From contig NZ_FNQM01000001.1 of the NCBI RefSeq assembly GCF_900107585.1, forward strand, positions 248,001 to 312,000: DNA of 64,000 nucleotides, given 5' to 3'. Positions 49,010 to 57,394 of the stretch are shown here, in pieces. The notes beneath the pieces are model-generated. The model searched no databases and was not told the DNA's origin. It saw only the letters and a list, made by a program, of their open reading frames with translations. The stretch comes from Rubrimonas cliftonensis (GTDB lineage Bacteria > Pseudomonadota > Alphaproteobacteria > Rhodobacterales > Rhodobacteraceae). Position 1 is the stretch's first letter. Every line of letters begins with the position of its first letter. A program made the translations under genes and the position numbers.

Positions 49010-50314
49010 ATGCCCGCCGAACTGCACCACGACGCCCCGGATTTCGACATCGCATTCGACGCGCTGATCTCGGCCAAGCGCGAGGCTTCCGAGGACGTGG
49101 ACGCGAGCGCCGCGGCCATCATCGCCGACGTGCGGGAGAACGGCGACGCGGCGCTGATCCGCCTGACGGAGAAGTTCGACCGGATCTCCCTCACGCCCGA
49201 GACCCTGCGCGTCTCCGAGGCCGAGATCGACGCCGCCATCGCCGCCGTTCCCGCCGCCGAGCGCGCGGCGCTGGAGCTCGCCGCCGACCGCATCGCCGTC
49301 TTCCACGCCCGCCAGCGCCCCGAGGACGCGCGCTGGACCGACGATGCCGGCGTCGAGATGGGCTGGCGCTGGACGCCGGTGGACGCCGCGGGGCTCTATG
49401 TGCCGGGCGGCACGGCGTCCTATCCGTCCTCGGTGCTGATGAACGCGATCCCGGCGCGCGTCGCCGGCGCGCCGCGCCTCGCCATGGTCGCGCCGACGCC
49501 GGACGGGGTGGTGAACCCGCTGGTGCTGCTCGCCGCGCGGCTATCGGGCGTGTCGGAAATCTACCGCATCGGCGGCGCTCAGGCGATCGCTGCGCTGGCC
49601 TACGGCACGGCGACCATCGTGCCCGTCGACAAGATCGCAGGCCCCGGCAACGCCTGGGTCGCCGCCGCCAAGCGCCGCGTGTTCGGCCATGTCGGCATCG
49701 ACAGCGTCGCCGGCCCTTCGGAGGTGATGGTGATCGCCGACGCCGGGCAGGATCCGGAGCTGCTCGCCGCCGACCTGATGGCGCAGGCCGAGCACGACGT
49801 CGCGGCGCAGTCGATCCTCGTCACCGACGACGCCGCGCTCGCCGCCGACACCGGCCGCGCCGTCGAACGGCTGCTGCGGCGGATGTCCCGCACGGCCATA
49901 GCCGCGGCGAGCTGGCGCGACAACGGGGCGCTGGTCGTCGTGCGCGATCTCGCGCAGGCGGCGGCGCTGGCCAACCGCGCCGCGCCGGAGCATCTGGAGC
50001 TCTGCGTCGCCGACCCCGACGCGCTGGCCGCGCAGGTGCGCCACGCCGGGGCGATCTTCCTCGGTCCCTCGACCCCCGAGGCGCTGGGCGACTATGTCGC
50101 CGGGCCGAACCATGTGCTGCCGACCTCGCGCGCGGCGCGCTACGCCTCCGGCCTCTCGGTGCTCGACTTCATGAAGCGCACGACCCTGCTGAGGGCGACG
50201 CCCGCGGCGCTCGCCGCCATCGGCCCCGCAGCGGCGACGCTCGCAGCCTCGGAGGGGCTGGAGGCGCATGGCCTCAGCGTCACGCGCCGCCTCGCCGCCG
50301 AGCCGGTCGCATGA
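49010..50314 (+). CDS. hisD: Histidinol dehydrogenase
   Basis: A 434-residue zinc enzyme carrying out the last two oxidations of histidine biosynthesis (histidinol to histidine). Motifs: GLYVPGGTASYPSSVLMNAI (~130-149), YRIGGAQAIAALAYGT (~185-200), KIAGPGNAWVAAAKRRVFG (~211-229) and GPSEVMVIAD; zinc ligands lie in MAQAEHDVAAQS and in the C-terminal GPNHVLPTSRAARYASGLSV. The TGA overlaps the ATG of the UPF0262 gene. Order hisD, UPF0262, phosphatase is conserved in Rhodobacterales. Confidence 0.97.
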   Translation: MPAELHHDAPDFDIAFDALISAKREASEDVDASAAAIIADVRENGDAALIRLTEKFDRISLTPETLRVSEAEIDAAIAAVPAAERAALELAADRIAVFHARQRPEDARWTDDAGVEMGWRWTPVDAAGLYVPGGTASYPSSVLMNAIPARVAGAPRLAMVAPTPDGVVNPLVLLAARLSGVSEIYRIGGAQAIAALAYGTATIVPVDKIAGPGNAWVAAAKRRVFGHVGIDSVAGPSEVMVIADAGQDPELLAADLMAQAEHDVAAQSILVTDDAALAADTGRAVERLLRRMSRTAIAAASWRDNGALVVVRDLAQAAALANRAAPEHLELCVADPDALAAQVRHAGAIFLGPSTPEALGDYVAGPNHVLPTSRAARYASGLSVLDFMKRTTLLRATPAALAAIGPAAATLAASEGLEAHGLSVTRRLAAEPVA

Positions 50315-50808
50315 GCGCCGGCCAGACGCCGGATCGCCTCGTCGAGGTCACGCTGGACGACAGCGGGCTGGCCCCGCCGACGCCGGAGGTGGAGCGCGAG
50401 CGCAAGGTCGCGCTGTTCGACCTGATGGAGGAGAACTTCTTCCGCCTGCCCGGTCGCGAGGACGCGCCGGCGCCGCAGGGCCCCTACCGCCTGCGCCTCG
50501 CCGTCGCCGAGGGCCGGCTGGTGTTCGAGGTCGCGACCGAGGGCGGCGGGCCGGCAGGCGCCTTCATCCTGTCGCTCAGCCCGTTCCGGCAAGTCATCAA
50601 GGACTATTTCGCCATCTGCGCCAGCTATTTCGACGCGGTCAAGCGCCTGCCGCCTGCGCAGATCGAGGCGATCGACATGGGCCGGCGCGGCATCCACAAC
50701 GAGGGCTCGACGCTGCTGCTGGAGCGCCTCAAGGGCAAGGTGGAGACCGACCACGACACCGCGCGGCGTCTCTTCACGCTGATCTGCGTGCTGCACTTCA
50801 AGGGCTGA
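50311..50808 (+). CDS. UPF0262 family protein
   Basis: A 165-residue protein of the UPF0262 family, restricted to alphaproteobacteria and without known function. Typical blocks: VERERKVALFDLMEENFF (~27-44), PYRLRLAVAEGRLVFEV, SLSPFRQVIKDYFAICASYF (~88-107) and DMGRRGIHNEGSTLLLERL (~122-140). No signal peptide or membrane helix. The ATG overlaps the hisD stop (ATGA) and the next gene starts 18 bases downstream, so it belongs to a three-gene operon. Confidence 0.93.
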   Translation: MSAGQTPDRLVEVTLDDSGLAPPTPEVERERKVALFDLMEENFFRLPGREDAPAPQGPYRLRLAVAEGRLVFEVATEGGGPAGAFILSLSPFRQVIKDYFAICASYFDAVKRLPPAQIEAIDMGRRGIHNEGSTLLLERLKGKVETDHDTARRLFTLICVLHFKG

Positions 50809-50826
50809 GGGGAGGCATGGCGCGAG

Positions 50827-51333
50827 ATGCGACGCGACCGCCCTGGCATCGCCCCCCTGAACTGGCCGCAGGCTGAGACCGTGGCCGGCGGCCTGCCCAG
50901 CGCGACGCTGTTCTCCTGCGACTGGAACGCGGTGCGCTCCCCGATGGCGGAGGGCATCGCCAAGAAGCTGCTCGGCAAGCGCGTCTTCGTGCAGTCGGCC
51001 GGCGCGGCGGGGCTGCTCGACCTCGACCCCCTCGCCGTGGAGGTCTGCCGCGAGATCGGCGTCGACATCGCCGGCCACTCGACCCACACCTTCGACGAGA
51101 TGGAGGAATGGGGCGATGACATCGCGCAGTACGACCTCATCATCGCGCTGTCGCCGGCCGCGCAGCGCCGCGCGCTGGAGGCGAGCGCCTTCAGCCATGT
51201 CGCCGTGGAGTACTGGCCGACGCTCGACCCGACCGACCTCGGCGAGACCCGCGAGCAGAAGCTGCACGCCTACCGCCAGACCCGCGACCAGATCCGCGAC
51301 CGCATCGTGACGCGCTTCGGCCTCGGCCTCTGA
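50827..51333 (+). CDS. Low-molecular-weight protein-tyrosine phosphatase / arsenate reductase family protein
   Basis: A 168-residue protein with the phosphatase I fold. The P-loop is SCDWNAVRSPMAEG (~31-44), fitting C-x5-R-S with the usual Asn. Later, YDLIIALSPAAQRRALE and YWPTLDPTDLGE (~135-146) supply the general-acid Asp-Pro region. Whether it dephosphorylates protein tyrosines or another substrate is not shown; there are no ars genes nearby. The conserved partner genes hisD and UPF0262 lie upstream. In several Rhodobacterales infA and maf follow at this point; here the next gene is on the opposite strand. Confidence 0.85.
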   Translation: MRRDRPGIAPLNWPQAETVAGGLPSATLFSCDWNAVRSPMAEGIAKKLLGKRVFVQSAGAAGLLDLDPLAVEVCREIGVDIAGHSTHTFDEMEEWGDDIAQYDLIIALSPAAQRRALEASAFSHVAVEYWPTLDPTDLGETREQKLHAYRQTRDQIRDRIVTRFGLGL

Positions 51334-51428
51334 ATCGTCGTGGGGGGCCTCACCGGTCCGGTCCGCGACAGTCGGCCGTGGCGACCGCCGTAGCCCGGCG
51401 CCTCGGCGGCGTTGGCGAGCTGCCTGGC

Positions 51429-51809
51429 TCAGCCCTCGACGCGGCGCGCGCCGACAATGTTGAACAGAAGAATCGCGGTGGCCGAGACGATCAGCACGCC
51501 GCCGACCGTCTCCACCGCATCGGCCGCCGCCATCGGCGCCAGCGCGGTCCACGCCGCCCCGGTGAGCATCAGCGCCGCGCCCGCCGCGCCCAGCGCGAGA
51601 TGCGCCTGCGCCAGCCGCGTCTCCGCCTGACGCGGCGCGACATGATACCAGGCGCCGCACAGCGCGAGCACCGCCCAGCCGAGCAGCACGGACGAACGCC
51701 AGACCGGCTCGGCGTCAAGCGCCATGACATGGGCCAGAACGCCCCATTTCAGACCGAGCACGACCATCGCCACCGAGCCGATCACGAAGAACAACGCAAC
51801 GCCGCGCAT
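51429..51809 (-). CDS. Small four-helix membrane protein
   Basis: A 126-residue protein that is almost entirely hydrophobic: likely helices at ~3-28, 40-58, 68-92 and 98-118, with a short VAPRQAETRLAQ connection. The ATG at 51809 has a very strong ribosome site (AGGAGG six bases upstream), which fixes the start against an upstream alternative at 51845. No catalytic motif; I do not recognise the family. It stands alone between the phosphatase and the aldo-keto reductase. Confidence 0.75.
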   Translation of the reverse strand: MRGVALFFVIGSVAMVVLGLKWGVLAHVMALDAEPVWRSSVLLGWAVLALCGAWYHVAPRQAETRLAQAHLALGAAGAALMLTGAAWTALAPMAAADAVETVGGVLIVSATAILLFNIVGARRVEG

Positions 51810-51907
51810 GGCGGTCCTCCTGCAAACACGAACACACCACCGCATGTGTGCCCTCGAACCGTAACGCTACGGTAAAGGGTCGGGGCGCGCGCCGGACCGC
51901 AAGGCGT

Positions 51908-52759
51908 TCAGGCGACATCCCACACCGGCGCCCAGTCCGGGTCGATCCGGCGCCCGTCGGGCCGCGCCAGCGCGTGCAGCGCGCGCATTTCCTCGGGGCT
52001 TAGCGCGAAGTCGCCGATGGCGAGGTTCGCCCGGATGCGCTCGGGCGTCTGCGATTTGGGGATGGCGACGACGCCTTTCTGCTGGATGTGCCAGCGCAGC
52101 ACGATCTGCGCCGGGGTGCGCCCGTGCGCCTCCGCGACGGCCGTGATCTCGGGCGCCTCCAGCAGCCCGCCCTTGCCCAGCGGCGCGTAGGAGACGAGCG
52201 CCAGTCCATGCGCGCGGCACGCCGCCAGAAGCTTCGACTGGTCGAGTTCGGGATGATGCTCGACCTGGTTGGCCGCCAGCCGCTCGCCGTGCTTCTGGGC
52301 CGCGTCTAGCGCCGCGTCGAGCAGCGTGGTGGGAAAGTTCGACACGCCGATATGGCGCGCAAGCCCCGCCTTGCGGCAGGCGCAGAGCCCTTCGAGCATC
52401 TCGGCCGCCGTCATCGCGTTGTCGGGCCAGTGGATGAGCAGCAGGTCGACCCGGTCGAGCCCGAGCCTCTTCAGGCTCGCCTCCGCCGCCTTGCGGGCGT
52501 CGTCGGGCTTCAGGTGGTCGTGCCAGATCTTCGTAGTGACGAAGATCCCGTGGCGCTCGACGCCCGAGGCGCGCAGCCCCTCGCCCACCGCCTCCTCGTT
52601 GCCGTACATCTCCGCGGTGTCGATGTGGCGGTAGCCGGCGCGCAGCGCCTCCGCCACGGCCTGCGCGCAGGTCTCGCCCTTCATCGGCCAGGTGCCGAAG
52701 CCGAGCGCTGGAATGTTGGCGCCGTTCGCCTCGACGACGGGGATCGCGGTGTCGGTCAT
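51908..52759 (-). CDS. Aldo/keto reductase
   Basis: A 283-residue NADPH-dependent aldo-keto reductase of the 2,5-diketo-gluconate reductase type. Catalytic tetrad: Asp and Tyr in [17 protein letters not shown] (~45-61), Lys in [10 protein letters not shown] (~74-83) and His in LLLIHWPDN (~104-112). Cofactor motifs: [22 protein letters not shown] and [17 protein letters not shown] near the C-terminus, where the Lys-Ser pair binds the NADPH phosphate. Substrate unknown; general aldehyde detoxification is plausible. It is divergent from trmFO with 85 bases between starts. Confidence 0.94.
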   Translation of the reverse strand: MTDTAIPVVEANGANIPALGFGTWPMKGETCAQAVAEALRAGYRHIDTAEMYGNEEAVGEGLRASGVERHGIFVTTKIWHDHLKPDDARKAAEASLKRLGLDRVDLLLIHWPDNAMTAAEMLEGLCACRKAGLARHIGVSNFPTTLLDAALDAAQKHGERLAANQVEHHPELDQSKLLAACRAHGLALVSYAPLGKGGLLEAPEITAVAEAHGRTPAQIVLRWHIQQKGVVAIPKSQTPERIRANLAIGDFALSPEEMRALHALARPDGRRIDPDWAPVWDVA

Positions 52760-52844
52760 GCCGGTTTCTCCTTGCAGGTCTCTTCCTAACTACGCCCGCC
52801 GGCCGGGGGTTGCCACAGGCGGCTGCGCGCGCGATCTCTGCGCC

Positions 52845-54224
52845 ATGACAGATCCAGTCCACATCGTCGGGGCCGGCATGGCCGGTTCGGAGGCCGCATG
52901 GCAGGCCGCGCAGGCGGGCGCGCGCGTCGTGCTGCACGAGATGCGCCCCCATCGCGGCACCGAGGCCCACCGCACCGACGGCTGCGCCGAGCTCGTCTGC
53001 TCCAACTCCTTCCGCTCCGACTGCGCGGCGACCAACGCCGTCGGCCTGCTGCATGAGGAGATGCGGCGCGCGGGCTCGCTGATCATGGCGATGGGCGACC
53101 GCTGCAAACTGCCGGCCGGCGGCGCGCTGGCGGTGGACCGCGACGCCTTCTCCGCCGCCGTCACGCACGCGCTGACCGGGCACCCGCTGATCGAGATCGA
53201 CCGCGGCGAGGTCGCCGGCCTGCCGCCCGAGGCGTGGGGCAACGTCATCGTCGCCACCGGCCCGCTCACCTCGCCGGCGCTGGCCGAGGCCATCGCCGCG
53301 CGCACCGGCGCCGAGGCGCTCGCCTTCTTCGACGCCATCGCCCCGATCGTGCATTTCGACAGCATCGACATGTCGAAGGCGTGGTTCCAGAGCCGCTACG
53401 ACAAGGGCGAGACCGAGGCCGACCGGACCGCCTATCTCAACTGCCCGATGGACGAGGCGCAGTTCAACCGCTTCATCGACGCGGTGCTCGAAGCGCCCGT
53501 CACCGAGTTCAAGGAGTGGGAGAAGAACACGCCCTATTTCGAGGGCTGCCTTCCCATCGAGGTGATGGCGGCGCGGGGCCGCGAGACGCTGCGCTTCGGC
53601 CCGATGAAGCCGGTCGGCCTCACCAACCCGCACCAGCCCACCATCAAGGCCCACGCAATCGTCCAGCTGCGCCGCGACAACGCGCTCGGCACGCTCTACA
53701 ATATCGTCGGCTTCCAGACCAAGATGAAGTACGGCGCACAAACCGAGGTTCTGCGGCTGATCCCCGGCCTTGAGAACGCCCAGTTCGCGCGGCTCGGCGG
53801 CATCCACCGCAACACCTTCCTCAACTCGCCGAGCCTGCTCGACGGGTCGCTGCGGCTGAAGGCGGAGCCGAGGCTGCGCTTTGCGGGGCAGATCACCGGC
53901 GTCGAGGGCTATGTCGAGAGCGCGGCCATGGGCCTGCTCGCGGGTCGCTTCGCCGCGGCGCAGGCGCTGGGCCGCCCGCTCGACGGCCCCTTCGGCCCGC
54001 CCCCGCCCGAGACCGCCCACGGCGCCCTGCTCGCCCATGTCACCGGCGGGGCGGATGCCGACACGTTCCAGCCGATGAACGTCAACTTCGGGCTGTTCCC
54101 GCCGCTCGACACGCGAGCCAAGGGCCGCAAGGCCGCGCGCAAGGCCGCCCGCGCCGAGGCGATGAGCGCTCGCGCGCTGCTCGCCTGCGACGCCTGGCTC
54201 GCCGGCCGGGCAGCCGCGGCCTGA
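52845..54224 (+). CDS. trmFO: Methylenetetrahydrofolate--tRNA-(uracil-5-)-methyltransferase TrmFO
   Basis: A 459-residue folate- and FAD-dependent enzyme making ribothymidine at position 54 of tRNA. N-terminal FAD fold [20 protein letters not shown] (5-24) with EMRP; catalytic Cys52 in [45 protein letters not shown]-type block (split ~182-202); [20 protein letters not shown] and [20 protein letters not shown] near the C-terminus. Alphaproteobacteria commonly have TrmFO instead of TrmA. The ATG at 52845 matches the start of the Rossmann strand. C-terminal Lys/Arg/Ala-rich tail is a little long. Confidence 0.97.
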   Translation: MTDPVHIVGAGMAGSEAAWQAAQAGARVVLHEMRPHRGTEAHRTDGCAELVCSNSFRSDCAATNAVGLLHEEMRRAGSLIMAMGDRCKLPAGGALAVDRDAFSAAVTHALTGHPLIEIDRGEVAGLPPEAWGNVIVATGPLTSPALAEAIAARTGAEALAFFDAIAPIVHFDSIDMSKAWFQSRYDKGETEADRTAYLNCPMDEAQFNRFIDAVLEAPVTEFKEWEKNTPYFEGCLPIEVMAARGRETLRFGPMKPVGLTNPHQPTIKAHAIVQLRRDNALGTLYNIVGFQTKMKYGAQTEVLRLIPGLENAQFARLGGIHRNTFLNSPSLLDGSLRLKAEPRLRFAGQITGVEGYVESAAMGLLAGRFAAAQALGRPLDGPFGPPPPETAHGALLAHVTGGADADTFQPMNVNFGLFPPLDTRAKGRKAARKAARAEAMSARALLACDAWLAGRAAAA

Positions 54225-54247
54225 GGGCCGCGCTCCGCCTCGGCCCC

Positions 54248-54481
54248 ATGCGCGCCCATCCCGGAAAGATCTTCAACGAGCGCCTCAAGGCCATCGCCGC
54301 GGCGCTCAACACGCTTTCGAGCGCCGTCCTTGTCCTCGGCGTCATCAAGCGCAATATCGACGGGGCGCAGACGTCGCTGGCCTCCGGCGCCGCCGAACTC
54401 GATCTGTTATGGATTGCGGTGGCCTTTGTGGGGTATGCTCTGGGCCTGTGGCTTCTCGGCTGGCTCAAGCCGGAAGCGTGA
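54248..54481 (+). CDS. Small single-helix membrane protein
   Basis: A 77-residue protein starting 24 bases after trmFO. An amphipathic N-terminal half (FNERLKAIAAALNTLSSAVL) is followed by a C-terminal membrane helix (LLWIAVAFVGYALGLWLLGW) ending LKPEA. GC-skewed codon use is normal for the window. I do not know the family. It is followed 24 bases later by a second small membrane protein, suggesting a co-transcribed pair with trmFO. Confidence 0.7.
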   Translation: MRAHPGKIFNERLKAIAAALNTLSSAVLVLGVIKRNIDGAQTSLASGAAELDLLWIAVAFVGYALGLWLLGWLKPEA

Positions 54482-54505
54482 CGCGAGACGACGGGAGGAC
54501 GCGCA

Positions 54506-54652
54506 ATGAACATCTGGTTCGAATACGGCGTGCCGTTCGGGCTCGTGGCCTTCGGCCTGCTGGCGGTGCTCTACGCCCATCTTGAGGGCAAGCGCGTCGA
54601 CCGCCTCATCGTCGAGGAGCGGCGTCGCGAAAGGCTGAGCCGCCGCCGCTGA
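54506..54652 (+). CDS. 48-residue membrane-anchored basic microprotein
   Basis: ATG at 54506 with GGGAGG eight bases upstream, 48 residues, stop at 54652. Residues 1-25 (MNIWFEYGVPFGLVAFGLLA and following) form one membrane helix; the remaining half is a highly charged helix rich in Arg and Glu (VDRLIVEERRRERLSRRR). It follows the 77-residue membrane protein by 24 bases. No known family recognised. The good ribosome site, the regular helix-plus-charged-tail design and close spacing make it likely real despite its size. Confidence 0.65.
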   Translation: MNIWFEYGVPFGLVAFGLLAVLYAHLEGKRVDRLIVEERRRERLSRRR

Positions 54653-54729
54653 TCGGCTCTGAGGGCGTTTTCGCAATAGACGCCCGATTTCGGACGGACG
54701 CGCGCCGGCGCCGCCGCTAGGCTCGGGCT

Positions 54730-55836
54730 ATGCTGTTCGATCTTCCAGACGACGAGACGCTCTATCGCGCCCTTCTCGCGCGCGACCCCCGCTTCGACGG
54801 TCAGGCGTACGTCTGCGTGCGCAGCACCGGCGTCTTCTGCCGCCTTACCTGCCCCGCCCGCAAACCGAAATTCGAGAACTGCGCGTTTCACCGCACCGTC
54901 GCCGCCTGCGTCGAGGCCGGCTATCGCGCCTGCCTGCGCTGCAAGCCCCTCGGCGCCGCGGCCGCGGCCGATCCGGCCGTCGCCGCGCTGCTCAACGCGC
55001 TGGAGGAGCGGCCCGAGCGCCGCTGGTCGGAGCGCGACCTGACCGCGCTTGGCTACGACCTCGCCACCGTGCGGCGCAGCTTCAAGCGCCATTTCGGCAT
55101 GACATTTCTCGAGATGGCGCGCTGGCGCCGCCTGCGCGACGGGTTCGAGACGCTGTCGACCGGCGGCCGGATGATCGCCGCCCAGCACGAGGCCGGGTTC
55201 GATTCGCCAAGCGCGTTCCGCGCCGCCTTCGCCCGGCTGCTCGGCTGCGCGCCCGGCGACTTCCGGGCCGACGCGCCGCTTAAGGCGGGCTGGATCGCCA
55301 CGCCGCTCGGCGACATGATCGCCGTCAGCAGCGCGACGCACCTGCACCTTCTGGAGTTCGTCGACCGCAAGGCCCTGCCCGCCGAGCTGCGCCGTCTCGC
55401 CGCGGCCGGCCGCGGCGTCGGGTTCGGCCGCCCCGCGCCGACGGAACAGGCGGCCGGGGAGCTCGACGCCTTCTTCGCGGGCCGCCGCGCCCGCTTCGAG
55501 ACGCCCCTTGCGCCAATGGGCGGGGATTTCTCCAGGCAGGTCTGGCGCGCGCTGCGCGAAATCCCCGCCGGACAGACGCGGAGCTACGGCGAGGTCGCGC
55601 GCCTGATCGGCCGGCCCGACGCCGTGCGCGCCGTCGCGCGCGCCAACGGCGCCAACCAGATCGCGCTGATGATCCCCTGCCACCGCGTCATCGGCGCCGA
55701 CGGCGCGCTCACGGGCTATGGCGGGGGGCTCTGGCGCAAGCAGCGGCTGATCGAGATCGAGAGCGCGTTCGGGGCCGCGTTCGGGGCCGCGTTCGGGGCC
55801 GCATCCGGGGCCGCGCCGGCGGAAGGCGCCGCGTGA
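54730..55836 (+). CDS. ada: Ada: bifunctional DNA methylphosphotriester and O6-methylguanine methyltransferase/transcription factor
   Basis: A 368-residue Ada protein that repairs alkylated DNA by suicidal methyl transfer and then activates its regulon. N-terminal zinc domain: Cys37, Cys41, Cys68, Cys71, matching E. coli Cys38/42/69/72, with Cys37 the phosphotriester acceptor. An AraC-type helix-turn-helix follows (RRSFKRHFGMTFLEMARWRR, then HEAGFDSPSAFRAAFARLLG). The C-terminal Ogt domain has Cys317 in IPCHRVIG as guanine-methyl acceptor and RSYGEVARLIGRPDAVRAVA as DNA-binding helix. The tail is extended by AFGA tetrapeptide repeats from a 12-base tandem repeat. Start at ATG 54730, the only close match to the family start. 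Confidence 0.96.
   Translation: MLFDLPDDETLYRALLARDPRFDGQAYVCVRSTGVFCRLTCPARKPKFENCAFHRTVAACVEAGYRACLRCKPLGAAAAADPAVAALLNALEERPERRWSERDLTALGYDLATVRRSFKRHFGMTFLEMARWRRLRDGFETLSTGGRMIAAQHEAGFDSPSAFRAAFARLLGCAPGDFRADAPLKAGWIATPLGDMIAVSSATHLHLLEFVDRKALPAELRRLAAAGRGVGFGRPAPTEQAAGELDAFFAGRRARFETPLAPMGGDFSRQVWRALREIPAGQTRSYGEVARLIGRPDAVRAVARANGANQIALMIPCHRVIGADGALTGYGGGLWRKQRLIEIESAFGAAFGAAFGAASGAAPAEGAA
55765..55812. repeat. Four 12-base tandem repeats at the 3' end of ada
   Basis: Three identical gcgttcggggcc units (55765-55800) and one variant (55801-55812), in frame, adding Ala-Phe-Gly-Ala tetrapeptides to the Ada C-terminus after the methyltransferase domain. Confidence 0.93.
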
Positions 55837-55884
55837 GCGGGGCTCGGCGGCGCCACGCGCCGCCGAGCCGTCCTTCGCCGCGCC

Positions 55885-56292
55885 TCAGAACGCCCGCTGA
55901 CTGCCTCGCGACAGGAAGAAGCCCCTGCCGTCCTCGTTGACGCAGTTGAGGCCCTGACGGGAGGAGAGGCAGGTGAGCCCGCCGAACTCGCCGGTGACCC
56001 CGTACTCCGCCGTCTCCTGGGCATGGCGGCTGCGGTCGAGCGGTTCGCAGCTCATCTCGACGAGACCGCGGTTGCGCATGAAGAACACATGGCCCCAGTC
56101 CGACGCGCACCATGCCGGTCGCGGCGCGGCGGGCGGGCCACTCCGATCGATGATGACGCAGCGGATGTCGGAGCCGTCGACCTCAAGACCCACCGAACAC
56201 TGGATGTTCCCCGAGGGCGTCTCGAAGGAGAACACGTCGGCCCGCGCATCGGCGGCGATCAGCGCGAGAACGGCGATCCAGCCTTTTGTCAC
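55885..56292 (-). CDS. Exported cysteine-rich protein, DUF6636-like
   Basis: A 135-residue protein with a short signal peptide (KGWIAVLALIAADARA, cleavage before DVF). The mature part has the pattern F-x-TPSGNIQC (~22-31), IRCVI, AWCASDWGHVFF, a later Cys, and GLTCLSSRQGLNCVNEDGRG with a final GFFLSR; six cysteines suggest three disulfides in the periplasm. This arrangement resembles the DUF6636 group of exported proteins, function unknown. I start at the GTG at 56292: GGAGGG lies just upstream and it gives a clean signal peptide. In-frame sequence further upstream is Arg-rich. Confidence 0.8.
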   Translation of the reverse strand: MTKGWIAVLALIAADARADVFSFETPSGNIQCSVGLEVDGSDIRCVIIDRSGPPAAPRPAWCASDWGHVFFMRNRGLVEMSCEPLDRSRHAQETAEYGVTGEFGGLTCLSSRQGLNCVNEDGRGFFLSRGSQRAF

Positions 56293-56535
56293 AACGTCCC
56301 TCCAGCGCAGCCTGTCCCCGCCAAGAGGAAAGGCTAGCGGGTCAGCCCGCGCCGCGCCACAGTTTCGGCGCAGGCGGCGGCGTCGCAGCCAGGCGCGAAG
56401 CCGATGCAAGGGCGGCGGCGCCTCTCGCAGCCAATCTTCCAGCCGACGCCACCAAAGCTTCCGGCCATTCGACGTCGACGCGCTCGGGCGCCGCCCGGAG
56501 CTGACGCCTCGACGCGAGGCCGGCGGCGCGCCGCC

Positions 56536-57294
56536 TCACCAGTTTGCGCGCGCCGCGCGCCACAGCAGCGAGGCGCGGGCGCGGAAGGGTGACGGCGCCG
56601 CCGGCCCGGCCTCGGGGTCGAAACGCTCAGACAGCGCCGCGCGCAACGCCGCCTCGCTAAGCCAGCCGGCCCGATAGGCGGCCTCCGCCCCGCGCGGCGC
56701 CCCCGCCCGCCGCGCCGCCGCCAGCGCCGCAAGCCCGTCGCGCGCGAGTGCCTGCGCCTGATCCTGCGCCATCGCCCGACGGCCGCCGGCCACAAGCGCC
56801 GGCTGCGCCCTCAGCCACGCGGCGGCGGCGAAGGCGAAGCCCGCCTCCTCGGCCGGCCCCGCCTCGCCCGCCAGCGCATGGGCCGAGAGCGCCAGCAGCG
56901 AAGCCCCGGTGTCGCGGAGATAAGCCCTGAGCGCAGGGTCGCCGTCGAGCGCGCCCGCCTCCATGTCGAGCGCGCGGGCGTCCATCAGCCGCTCGAAAGG
57001 CGCGCGCGGCAGGTCCGCCGCCCGGATCGTCTCCGCCAGCGGCGCGGCGACCTCGTGGCTGCGCGACCGGCCCTCATGGGCCAGCGCCACCGCGTCGCGC
57101 CACCATTGCAGGCGGATCGCGCCGAGCGTCGGCTCGCTGACGACGGCGGGAATGCGCGCGAGTTCGAGGTTGAAGGCGTAGAGTGCGAACAGCCGCTCGC
57201 GCAGCGCCGGCAGCGCCGTCATCGCGGAGAGGAAGCGGTCAGGGTCTCCCCGCCGCACCAGCGCCGCGCAGGGGCTGAGCGCCGGCTCGCTCAC
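56536..57294 (-). CDS. Squalene/phytoene synthase-fold protein (NDUFAF6-like)
   Basis: A 252-residue protein of the isoprenoid synthase fold. The start DRFLSAMTALPALRERLFAL and ALYAFNLELARIPAVVSEPT are typical, followed by RLQWWRDAV. The two Asp-rich motifs of true phytoene synthases (DxxxD) are degraded: the first is replaced by NLELARI. This fits the NDUFAF6-like branch, in which mitochondrial members help assemble respiratory complex I, rather than a carotenoid enzyme. No crt genes are nearby. The start is the GTG at 57294. It lies downstream of cimA on the same strand with 100 bases between. Confidence 0.85.
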   Translation of the reverse strand: MSEPALSPCAALVRRGDPDRFLSAMTALPALRERLFALYAFNLELARIPAVVSEPTLGAIRLQWWRDAVALAHEGRSRSHEVAAPLAETIRAADLPRAPFERLMDARALDMEAGALDGDPALRAYLRDTGASLLALSAHALAGEAGPAEEAGFAFAAAAWLRAQPALVAGGRRAMAQDQAQALARDGLAALAAARRAGAPRGAEAAYRAGWLSEAALRAALSERFDPEAGPAAPSPFRARASLLWRAARANW

Positions 57295-57394
57295 CGCGAT
57301 GCGCTCGACCGGGCCGCGCCCGTGCTGGACGCGCCCTGGCGGGCGCCCCTCGAAGCGAGGGCTGCTAGTCGGGCCGCGCAGGAGGGCGCGGCGC

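Noticed and set aside
56342-56563. A 73-codon minus-strand frame downstream of the squalene/phytoene synthase-like gene
   Set aside because: Overlaps the end of that gene, no ribosome site, Ala/Arg-rich composition typical of chance frames.
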